NCBI GenBank assembly: GCA_964492925.1
Contig: CAZBMF010000021.1
Span: 1-30,977 of the forward strand
Direction of reading: 5' to 3'
DNA length: 30,977 nt
Origin: VMCP01 sp964492925
GTDB lineage: Bacteria > Bacteroidota > Bacteroidia > NS11-12g > UBA955
In this document: positions 1-6,939 of the stretch, piece by piece
How the letters are laid out: each line of letters starts with the position of its first letter
How positions within the stretch are numbered: the first letter of the stretch is position 1
The notes under the pieces: generated by a model
What the model was told of the DNA's origin: nothing
What the model saw: the letters and a program-made list of their open reading frames with translations, nothing else
Databases searched by the model: none
Made by a program: the position numbers and the translations under genes

Positions 1-131
1 TCAGAACAATCAAAGGAGAATTAACCCCAGCAACTGAAGTTGAATACAGTTTCACCTTGAACGAAACTCAACTTGATAAAAATTACTGGAATAAAGAGGG
101 CGCCATACAAAAATGGCTAACAGGCAATTAA
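1..131 (+). CDS. C-terminal end of an unidentified protein (5' partial)
   Basis: An open frame enters from the left edge (first whole codon at 3) and ends with TAA at 129-131, giving about 42 residues that end in ...WNKEGAIQKWLTGN. The tail alternates polar and hydrophobic residues (VEYSFTLNE), which suggests a beta strand, but I cannot assign a family from so little. The stop lies one base before the ATG of the dehydrogenase at 133, so the two genes are very likely co-transcribed and possibly translationally coupled. Confidence 0.6.
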   Translation, partial: RTIKGELTPATEVEYSFTLNETQLDKNYWNKEGAIQKWLTGN

Positions 132-132
132 A

Positions 133-1212
133 ATGGTAACCATAGATTCCAAAAAACTTCATCTTTGGATTGCTGAAGTATTTATTCAGAAAGGATTTTC
201 TTATGAAAATGCACATTTGGCTGCAAATGTTTTACTCGAAGCCGATTTAAGAGGAATCGACAGTCATGGAGTTGCAAGACTTTCCGGATATGTGCGTTTG
301 ATTGAAAAAAACAGAATCAATCCTACACCTAAATTCAAAGTTGAACGGCGAAAAAAAACTATGGCACACCTAGATGCAGATCAAGGTATAGGGCTTCTTT
401 CAGCTCCTTTTGCCATGAAAATTGCCAATGAAATGACCCACGATTTTGGAAGTGGTTGGGTTGGAATTTCAAACTCAAATCATTTTGGCATTGCCGCATT
501 TCATTCTATGATGGCTTTGGAACATGATTTCATTGGATTTTCTATGACAAACGCAAGTCCTTTGGTTACTCCAGCAAACGGCAAACAGCGTATGCTGGGT
601 ACAAATCCTATCTGCGTAGCCGTTCCTACATTCAATGAAATACCGTTTGTTTTAGATATGGCTACGGCTGCTGCAGCAAATGGAAAACTTGAAATTGCAG
701 AAAGAGTAAATAAGCCAATTCCTTCCGGTTGGGCGCTTACGAATGATGGAATTGATACCAATGATGCATCTGCGCTTAAATCTGGAGGGATGCTTTTACC
801 TCTAGGGGGAGATGCCAATGGCGCCTACCATAAAGGATATGGACTAGGATCATGGGTCGATATATTTTCGGGGGTTATAACAGGAGCTAATTTTGGACCA
901 TGGGTACCACCGTTCGTTTCATTCCTTGACCCATTACCCAATCAACCAGGAAAAGGAATTGGGCATTTTGTAGGAAGTTGGGATATGGATGGATTTCAAG
1001 ATAAAGAAATCGTAAAACACAATATGGATCTCTGGATCAAAACTTTCAAAGGTTCGACTCCAATTAACGTTGAAAATCCTGTGAAAATTCCTGGTGAAAT
1101 TGAACACCATTTAAAAATCAACCGTCAAATCTCTGGGATTCCATTGGTTGATGCCGTTGCACAAGACATTGAAATCCTCTCAAAATCACTCAATATACCC
1201 CACCCTTTTTAA
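133..1212 (+). CDS. Ldh2-family malate/L-lactate/ureidoglycolate dehydrogenase
   Basis: This 359-residue protein is an NAD(P)-dependent 2-hydroxyacid dehydrogenase of the Ldh_2 family (YlbC/AllD/ComC type), unrelated in fold to classical MDH/LDH. It shows the family landmarks in order: DSHG at 43-46 (the conserved active-site His is His45), NSNHFG, GTNPIC.AVP, and the stretch LDMATAAAANGK followed by IPSGWALTNDG. LSG-like SGVITGANFG comes later. The length is normal for the family and no key residue is missing. The substrate (malate, L-lactate, ureidoglycolate or sulfolactate) cannot be fixed from sequence; no purine-degradation genes are adjacent. It starts one base after the preceding stop and is followed nine bases later by a small membrane protein, so it sits in a + strand operon whose upstream part is outside the window. 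Confidence 0.9.
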   Translation: MVTIDSKKLHLWIAEVFIQKGFSYENAHLAANVLLEADLRGIDSHGVARLSGYVRLIEKNRINPTPKFKVERRKKTMAHLDADQGIGLLSAPFAMKIANEMTHDFGSGWVGISNSNHFGIAAFHSMMALEHDFIGFSMTNASPLVTPANGKQRMLGTNPICVAVPTFNEIPFVLDMATAAAANGKLEIAERVNKPIPSGWALTNDGIDTNDASALKSGGMLLPLGGDANGAYHKGYGLGSWVDIFSGVITGANFGPWVPPFVSFLDPLPNQPGKGIGHFVGSWDMDGFQDKEIVKHNMDLWIKTFKGSTPINVENPVKIPGEIEHHLKINRQISGIPLVDAVAQDIEILSKSLNIPHPF

Positions 1213-1221
1213 CATTATATC

Positions 1222-1440
1222 ATGGAAAAACAACAGAAACAAAAACTGATAGTTGCCGTTATTTTCTTTGCAATTATCACTGGAATTGCAGTTTGGGCTT
1301 ATGTGGGTATTCTAAAACCCAACAAAGAATATCACCAAAAAACGGGGCGAAAGTATACCCAGAAAAAACAATACAAAACATTGTATAATCCAGATTACAT
1401 CGACAGTGTGATCGATGCAAAAAATAAATCGAAAAAATGA
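1222..1440 (+). CDS. Small single-pass membrane protein, unknown function
   Basis: The 72-residue product has a Lys/Gln-rich N-terminus (MEKQQKQK), one hydrophobic segment at about residues 9-30 (IVAVIFFAIITGIAVWAYVG) and a basic, Tyr/Lys-rich tail ending in KNKSKK. The positive-inside rule does not decide topology because both flanks are basic. It follows the dehydrogenase by nine bases on the same strand and ends convergently three bases before the kmo stop. I do not recognise the family; coding status rests on operon position and a clean membrane-protein composition. Confidence 0.6.
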   Translation: MEKQQKQKLIVAVIFFAIITGIAVWAYVGILKPNKEYHQKTGRKYTQKKQYKTLYNPDYIDSVIDAKNKSKK

Positions 1441-1443
1441 TTC

Positions 1444-2775
1444 TTAATTCTGCGTATCTAGAATTAGTTTGCGCATGAAGGCTTCATCATTCACACGGTC
1501 TTCCCATTTGTTTTGAATGATGGTTTCGAGCAAAGCATCGTTTTTTGCCCCCCAATTTAAGGCATCTAAGTAACCATCATTGCTAAAAGTTACCCTTTCA
1601 TACTGACTTTTATAGATATCGCTGTACCTTTCAACCAATTCGTGTTCTACGTGTTTCTTATGCAAAAATTCTGGTGAGCCAACCAAATCTCTCATTTCAA
1701 TAATTAAATATACGAGCTAGAGTAATGGACGGTACCNNNNNNNNNNTAATTTTTGATACTCATCCAAAATTTTGGTCCAATCGCCTTTGAAATGATCGAT
1801 ACATTGATCCAAAACCACACAATCTTCAAACGAACAATTCATCCCTTGACCATAAAATGGCACAACAGCATGGGCGCTATCGCCCATTAAGGCAACATGG
1901 TTTTTCACCCATGGGTAACAGCGCATTGTAGCCAAATGTCCGGTTGGATTTCCAAAGAAATCTTCAACCAAATTAGGCATCATTGGCACAGCGTCTGGAA
2001 AATACTCATTGAAAAACTGAACTAATGCATCTTTGCTATTCAATGTAGACAAACTTAATTCGCCATCATATGGCATAAACAAAGTGCATGTGAAATTACC
2101 ACCAGGATTTGGCAAGGCAATCATCATAAAACTTTTTCTTGGCCAAATATGTAAGGCATTCTCTTCCATCTGGAATTGATTGTTTGCCCCTGGCACTATT
2201 TCCAATTCCTTGTAACCATAGTTTTCGTAACTCTGAGAAAAATTATAGCGAGGGTATCGAATCATGGCATCTCGCACGGCTGAAAAAGCACCGTCGGTAG
2301 ATAACACCACATCGGCTTTGTCTTTCACCGTTTCGCCATTTGCATTCACAAAGGTAGTTTCATTGGTTTCCAAATTTGCATGCACGCATTTATGATCAAA
2401 ATACATGTGAATGTTCTCATATTGATCAGCCAACTGAAGCAATCTGATATTCAACTCACCTCTTGAAACCGAATAAATCGCTTGATCGTCTCTGCCATAG
2501 GCCTGATACGCCAAATCGCCTTGAGTGCTGTGCATCATTCTTCCCGACATCGGAATTGAAATTCCCAAAATATCGTCTACCAAGCCAACTTTGCTTAATG
2601 CATTGATTCCCCTTGTAGATAGTGCCAAATTGATACTACGGCCACCTTCATATTTTCCTTGGCGCATATCGCCACGACGTTCATACAAGTGCACATCATA
2701 TCCTTTTTTTGCCAAATAAATAGACATCAAACTTCCGGCCAATCCGCCGCCTACTAAGGTGATTTTCTCAGACAT
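1444..2775 (-). CDS. kmo: Kynurenine 3-monooxygenase, interrupted by an assembly gap
   Basis: This is a FAD-dependent aromatic hydroxylase converting L-kynurenine to 3-hydroxykynurenine with NADPH and O2, in tryptophan breakdown or de novo NAD synthesis. ATG at 2775 gives MSEKITLVGGGLAGSLMS with the dinucleotide-binding GGGLAGS at 9-15; an upstream in-frame ATG at 2826 adds 17 unlikely residues. ALMGDSAHAVVPFYGQGMN is the second FAD motif. The frame runs into ten Ns at 1737-1746. The C-terminal third resumes as EMRDLVGSPEF...YERVTFSNDGY, which matches KMO after the gap. Between gap and resumption, another frame (1735-1700) reads VPSITLARIFNY, fitting the KMO segment before IEMR, so a frame error lies near 1700. 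I read this as one gene with a local sequence defect. It is divergent from the deacetylase gene. No kynureninase or 3-hydroxyanthranilate dioxygenase gene lies in the window. Confidence 0.9.
1737..1746. other. Assembly gap of 10 Ns within kmo
   Basis: Ten undefined bases break the kmo reading frame. Aligning by eye to the KMO family, about 18 codons are expected between ...DEYQKL and MRDLVG, whereas the present spacing (Ns plus 41 bases) gives 17. So either the gap length is wrong by a few bases or the 1696-1736 flank has an indel. Confidence 0.95.
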
Positions 2776-2780
2776 ATTTA

Positions 2781-2814
2781 CAAATTTAATGCTTCCCATT
2801 GTGCATTCATCAAA
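2781..2814 (-). promoter_or_regulatory. Candidate Bacteroidota promoter for kmo (nearly leaderless)
   Basis: On the minus strand TTTG (2814-2811) is followed after 22 bases by TAAATTTG (2788-2781), matching the Bacteroidota -33/-7 pattern TTTG...TAnnTTTG. The -7 element ends only five bases before the kmo ATG at 2775, so the transcript would begin at or very near the start codon. Confidence 0.45.
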
Positions 2815-2839
2815 AAAATCTATCATTTTTGCTTTTGTT

Positions 2840-3463
2840 ATGCGTTTTTACAAGGTAAGTTCAATCATTCACAGATATTTTCATCGGTATACTTGGCGAT
2901 TGAACCCCAACGAAAAAAGTATTTATTTAACGTTTGATGACGGACCAAACAACATTGCCACTACTGAAGTTCTTAACATTCTTAAGCATTTTAATATCAA
3001 AGCAACCTTTTTTTGCGTCGGTGAAAATGTATTGAAATATCCAGATATCATGGAACGTATTGTTTCTGAAGGACATTCAATTGGGAATCACACCCATAAT
3101 CATTTGAAAGGCTGGAATTGTCCCTCAAAAACTTATTTAGAAAACATGGAAAAAGCAGCAGAAGGGTTATCCGTTTACACCAATTCAATGTTGTTTCGAC
3201 CTCCTTATGGACGTATTCGAAAGGAGCAAGCTTCGCAAATAATTCAACGAGGTTACAAAATCATTATGTGGGATATTTTGAGCTATGATTATGACAAAAA
3301 CCTCAACATTCATCAATGCATCCAAAAGATTTCTCTCAAAACAAGAAATGGCAGTTTAGTGGTTTTTCACGACAGTTTGAAATCTCGAAATCAGACCAAT
3401 GAAATTTTACCTATATATATAAAAAACATGCTGAACAAAGGATTTCAGTTTAAACGTTTATAA
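2840..3463 (+). CDS. Polysaccharide deacetylase (NodB domain)
   Basis: The 207-residue protein is a carbohydrate esterase family 4 deacetylase that removes N- or O-acetyl groups from a polysaccharide. All five NodB motifs are present: TFDDGP at 31-36 (catalytic base and metal Asp), HTHNH at 84-88 (metal His pair), RPPYG at 120-124, MWDI around 143-146, and VVFHDS at 175-179 with the catalytic His. ATG 2840 is preferred over an upstream frame start at 2759, because that extension would read through the divergent kmo promoter and adds no recognisable sequence. There is no clear signal peptide; a short basic N-terminus (MRFYKVSSIIHRYFHRY) may be membrane-associated. The stop at 3463 is three bases before the GT2 start, so it works next to a polysaccharide glycosyltransferase, much like the PgaB/IcaB plus PgaC/IcaA pairing, although this GT is shorter. 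Confidence 0.9.
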   Translation: MRFYKVSSIIHRYFHRYTWRLNPNEKSIYLTFDDGPNNIATTEVLNILKHFNIKATFFCVGENVLKYPDIMERIVSEGHSIGNHTHNHLKGWNCPSKTYLENMEKAAEGLSVYTNSMLFRPPYGRIRKEQASQIIQRGYKIIMWDILSYDYDKNLNIHQCIQKISLKTRNGSLVVFHDSLKSRNQTNEILPIYIKNMLNKGFQFKRL

Positions 3464-3466
3464 TTG

Positions 3467-4612
3467 ATGATGGTTGTATTCTACCTTTTAATTTGCCTGT
3501 ATTTGCTCATACAATTGATTCAATTATTTGGGTTGTTTCGATATCAAGTTTATCAAAATGCCGATTTACTTAATTTGTTTTTTGGGAAACAAACAGAAAA
3601 ACTTAATCTTCCACAAATTAGCATTTTAATTGCTTGCAGAAACGAAGAAGACAATATAATCAATTGTTTGAACTCAATTCATCAATTGAATTACCCCAAA
3701 GATAAAATTCAAATTATTGTGGGAAATGATCAAAGCACTGATCGAACAAAAGAATTAGTTGAAGGTTTTATTCATGATTTTGGAAGAAATGAACATCATA
3801 ACTACATCAAACTGATTAATATTGTAGATGACAGTTCCAATTTAAAAGCGAAAGCAAGGGTGATGGCGCAACTTGATGTGCACGCAACCGGTGAATTTTA
3901 CTTGATTACAGATGCAGATGTTTGTGTTAATCCCAACTGGGCCATTGGCTTATTGGGTAGTTTGTCGAATGAAATGGGGGTTGCAAGCGGAACCACCATG
4001 GTAAAAAGCGCGGGTATTGGTGGGATGTTGCAAGAAATTGATTGGACTTATTTTATGGGATTGTTGAATTTGATTTCTTTTTCAGGGATTCCGGCAACCG
4101 CAGTTGGGAATAACATGATTGTTCGCAAAACTGCATACTGGGAAACTGGTGGTTACAGTAAAATTCAATTTTCGATTACAGAAGATTACAAATTATACGC
4201 TGAAATATGCAAAAAAGGCTGGAAATGGAACAACGTTATGAATCCCCATGTTCTCGCTTTCACAGAAAAAATTAATGGCTTTATTCCATTGTTGCACCAA
4301 CGAAAAAGATGGTTGAGTGGTGGCAAAGAGCTTCCTTGGTATTGGTGGATTTTGTTTGGTATTTACGCGTTGTTCTATTTTGTAATTCCAGTCACAATTT
4401 TCCTAAATTGGAAATTGGGTTTAGGATTATGGCTCGCTAAATTCATCCTTCAAACCATTCAAATTAACCGTATTTACCGATTGTTAAACCAACCTAACCC
4501 TTCCCTATTGAATCATTTCATGTATGAAATTTACATGTATTTTGTCACCATTGGTACGGCAATATTCTTTATTCTTCCCACCAAAACTATCTGGAAAGAA
4601 AGAAAATATTAA
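3467..4612 (+). CDS. Membrane-bound family 2 glycosyltransferase
   Basis: This 381-residue processive-type GT2 enzyme transfers a sugar from a nucleotide-sugar donor at the cytoplasmic face. An N-terminal membrane helix (about 3-23) precedes the GT-A domain. ISILIACRNEEDN starts at 51, the metal-binding TDAD is at 148-151, the catalytic TEDY at 238-241 and QRKRW at 278-282; the last is the acceptor-binding QxxRW motif typical of synthase-type GT2s. Two to three further hydrophobic helices follow (about 292-325 and 355-375). It could start at 3467 or 3470 (tandem ATGs). It lies three bases after the deacetylase, implying a two-gene operon that makes and deacetylates an envelope glycan. The polymer is unknown; there is no c-di-GMP PilZ domain. 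An AT-rich space separates it from the receptor promoter. Confidence 0.88.
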   Translation: MMVVFYLLICLYLLIQLIQLFGLFRYQVYQNADLLNLFFGKQTEKLNLPQISILIACRNEEDNIINCLNSIHQLNYPKDKIQIIVGNDQSTDRTKELVEGFIHDFGRNEHHNYIKLINIVDDSSNLKAKARVMAQLDVHATGEFYLITDADVCVNPNWAIGLLGSLSNEMGVASGTTMVKSAGIGGMLQEIDWTYFMGLLNLISFSGIPATAVGNNMIVRKTAYWETGGYSKIQFSITEDYKLYAEICKKGWKWNNVMNPHVLAFTEKINGFIPLLHQRKRWLSGGKELPWYWWILFGIYALFYFVIPVTIFLNWKLGLGLWLAKFILQTIQINRIYRLLNQPNPSLLNHFMYEIYMYFVTIGTAIFFILPTKTIWKERKY

Positions 4613-4627
4613 AATAATCTAATTTTA

Positions 4628-4659
4628 TTTGTAATTATTCTAAATAAGATATAAGTTTG
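4628..4659 (+). promoter_or_regulatory. Candidate promoter of the TonB-dependent receptor
   Basis: TTTG at 4628-4631 and TAAGTTTG at 4652-4659 are 20 bases apart, an exact fit to the Bacteroidota -33/-7 consensus. This predicts a transcript start near 4665 and a leader of about 22 bases before ATG 4687. Confidence 0.55.
4629..4643. promoter_or_regulatory. Fur/PerR-like 7-1-7 operator half-match (upstream box)
   Basis: TTGTAAT-T-ATTCTAA is an imperfect 7-1-7 inverted repeat overlapping the -33 element. Its right arm, ATTCTAA, is the exact complement of TTAGAAT in the downstream box. Occupation would block sigma-factor access. Confidence 0.4.
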
Positions 4660-4666
4660 CATCAAA

Positions 4667-4681
4667 TTAGAATCAATCTAA
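4667..4681. promoter_or_regulatory. Fur/PerR-like 7-1-7 operator (downstream box)
   Basis: TTAGAAT-C-AATCTAA has perfect outer arms (TTAGA/TCTAA) in the 7-1-7 layout of Fur-family boxes. It sits between the predicted transcript start and the ATG at 4687. Its centre is 38 bases from the upstream box, and the 12-base direct repeat TCTAAATAAGAT (4639-4650 and 4677-4688) links the two. Iron repression is inferred from the layout and the downstream gene, not shown. Confidence 0.45.
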
Positions 4682-4686
4682 ATAAG

Positions 4687-6939
4687 ATGTCCAATAAAAT
4701 CATTCTTGCCTTGGCCGCTATTTGTGGTTTCTCTGCTAACACAAATGCACAAAATGACACCTCTAAAAATCACATTGAATATTTATCGGAAATTTCACTA
4801 GTTGGGCAACAAAACAAGAGAGATGTTTTACCCTCACCTGAAATTGTAGGAACAAAGATCAATGCCGGCAAGAAAAACGCCGTAATTGTACTCGACCAAT
4901 TGAATACAATTGTGGTAAACAACAATATGCGCCAAATTTTGGCGAAAGTACCAGGAATTCATATTTGGGAAAGTGACGGCTCAGGCATTCAAATTGGAAT
5001 CGCATCCCGCGGTTTAAGTCCTAACAGAAGTTGGGAATTCAATACGCGACAAAATGGGGCTGACATCTCCGCTGACCCATTTGGATATCCAGAAGCTTAT
5101 TACAACCCGCCAATGCAAGCCATTCAACGCATTCAAATTATCAAAGGTGCAGGTGCATTGCAATACGGACCTCAATTTGGAGGGATGTTAAACTATATCA
5201 TGCGAGATGGAAGAACTGAAACCAATCCAATTGCAGTTCATACCTCACAAACAATTGGAAGTTTTGGACTTTATAACAATTTCATTGCATTCAGTGGCAG
5301 AAAAAACAAAATCTACTACTATGCCTTTTATGACAAAAGGTCGGCCGAAGGATTTCGTAAAAATAGTCAGTATCAAACCCAAACTCTTTATTTTTCGGGG
5401 GGATACGAGTTCTCTAAAAAGATGAACTTGAGCTTTGATGTCACCAATTACAACATGAAAAGTCAACAACCTGGAGGTTTGACAGATGCGGAAATGCAAG
5501 GTGATATCACAAAAAGCTACAGATCAAGAAACTGGTTTTCAACACCTTGGTTAACCGGGAATGTAAAATTCAATTGGGATATTACCAACAATCAAAAAAT
5601 CAATGTAACTGCTTTTGGCATGATTGCAGATAGAAACAGTGTTGGCTTCACAAAAGCCATAAATTTTCCAGATACCATCGTAAAATCAACCATGCAATAT
5701 GCCAGTAGAGAATTGTCGATTGACAAATATAGAAACCAAGGCATTGAAATTGGATATTTGAAAAATTTCCAAATTGCCGGGATAAAACAAACCTTCACCG
5801 CTGGAATTCGATACTTCCATAGCAACACACAAAGATTTCAAAAAGGTGTGGGAAGTACTGGTACAGATGCAAACTTCACTACCTCCCAAATTTTTCCAGT
5901 TGAACAAACTTTCAACACAAACAACTACAGTGTTTACGGGGAACAAGTATTCAGAATTAAGAATAATTTGCTACTAATTCCTGGTGTTAGAATTGAACAC
6001 ATCAATTCAAATGCAAGCGGAAGATCTGGAATGAATACAGACGGAACACCCATTTTAATTGATGCGCCGAATCAAATTAGAAATGTTGTTATTGGCGGTT
6101 TTGGGTTAGAATACCATTTGAAAAATGGTTTAGAAATGTATGGCAATATCAATCAAGCTTATCGTCCAATATTATTCTCAGATATGCAAGCAGTACCAGG
6201 TACAGAATTGGTTGACAATAACTTAAAAGACGCCTCTGGTTTAAATTCAGATCTTGGAATTCGCGGATTAATTGGAAAATGGTTGTATATGGACATGAGT
6301 GTTTACGCCATGCAATACAACAATCGAATTGGCAGATTGTCTAAATACAACGATTTGAATCAATTGTACACCCTAAAAACCAATGTTGGGAACAGTTTCA
6401 CAACTGGATTTGAATCTATCATTGAAATTGATGCACTGGCTCCTACATCCCTCAAGAAAAAATTTAAACTACCTGTCTATATTTCTTATGCCTTTAACAA
6501 TGCCCGTTACCAGCATTATTTGATTTCAGAGAAAAACAGTGCCGGAATGATGATTGAAAAGGATTTAAAAAACAATTTTGTAGAAAATGCACCTCAAAAC
6601 ATTGTAAGAGCTGGTATAAATTTCTCCATTTTGGGGGACAATGGCCTTTCAGATGTATTCACTATTGGTGCTCAGTATAGTTATGTTTCACAAGTATTCA
6701 ATGACGCATTGAATACAGTTGCAGCCTCTAATAATGGTCAAAACGGATTAATACCGAGTTATACAGTTTACGACTTAAACTTGAAATACCAGTTCAAAAA
6801 GAACATTGGATTCAAAGTATCCGTGAATAATTTAATGGATGTAAAATACTTTACAAGACGTTCAGGAGGTTATCCTGGTCCCGGTGCTCTGCCATCTGAT
6901 GGAAGATCTTTATTATTTACATTGGATGTGAAAATTTAA
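4687..6939 (+). CDS. FecA-like TonB-dependent outer-membrane receptor
   Basis: The 750-residue protein is an outer-membrane, TonB-energised importer, probably for a ferric chelate. The start at ATG 4687 gives a clean signal peptide (MSNKIILALAAICGFSANTNAQ). An upstream TTG frame start at 4657 would put the operator inside the coding region and is rejected. A candidate TonB box lies near residues 33-40 (LSEISLVG). The plug domain contains RQILAKVPGIHIWE, IASRGLSPNRSWEFN, and IQIIKGAGALQYGPQFGG. The barrel ends with VNNLMDVKYFTRRSGGYPGPG and a C-terminal strand LLFTLDVKI. The SRGLSPNRS and RRSGGYPGPG features resemble the ferric-dicitrate receptor FecA. There is no N-terminal signalling (STN) or carboxypeptidase-like domain, so it should not drive a sigma/anti-sigma cascade; two Fur-like boxes in its promoter suggest direct iron control. 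Its stop overlaps the convergent kinase gene by four bases. Confidence 0.92.
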   Translation: MSNKIILALAAICGFSANTNAQNDTSKNHIEYLSEISLVGQQNKRDVLPSPEIVGTKINAGKKNAVIVLDQLNTIVVNNNMRQILAKVPGIHIWESDGSGIQIGIASRGLSPNRSWEFNTRQNGADISADPFGYPEAYYNPPMQAIQRIQIIKGAGALQYGPQFGGMLNYIMRDGRTETNPIAVHTSQTIGSFGLYNNFIAFSGRKNKIYYYAFYDKRSAEGFRKNSQYQTQTLYFSGGYEFSKKMNLSFDVTNYNMKSQQPGGLTDAEMQGDITKSYRSRNWFSTPWLTGNVKFNWDITNNQKINVTAFGMIADRNSVGFTKAINFPDTIVKSTMQYASRELSIDKYRNQGIEIGYLKNFQIAGIKQTFTAGIRYFHSNTQRFQKGVGSTGTDANFTTSQIFPVEQTFNTNNYSVYGEQVFRIKNNLLLIPGVRIEHINSNASGRSGMNTDGTPILIDAPNQIRNVVIGGFGLEYHLKNGLEMYGNINQAYRPILFSDMQAVPGTELVDNNLKDASGLNSDLGIRGLIGKWLYMDMSVYAMQYNNRIGRLSKYNDLNQLYTLKTNVGNSFTTGFESIIEIDALAPTSLKKKFKLPVYISYAFNNARYQHYLISEKNSAGMMIEKDLKNNFVENAPQNIVRAGINFSILGDNGLSDVFTIGAQYSYVSQVFNDALNTVAASNNGQNGLIPSYTVYDLNLKYQFKKNIGFKVSVNNLMDVKYFTRRSGGYPGPGALPSDGRSLLFTLDVKI

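Noticed and set aside
501..818. A 105-residue ORF antisense to the Ldh2 dehydrogenase.
   Set aside because: It lies wholly inside a clear family member on the other strand and has no promoter or family features.
1444..1695. A separate 83-residue hypothetical gene on the minus strand.
   Set aside because: Its sequence (MRDLVGSPEF, YERVTFSNDGY) is the C-terminal part of KMO; it is joined to kmo across the gap.
4687..6939. Receptor as part of a FecIRA-type sigma/anti-sigma signalling system.
   Set aside because: There is no N-terminal signalling domain and no sigma or anti-sigma gene in the neighbourhood.
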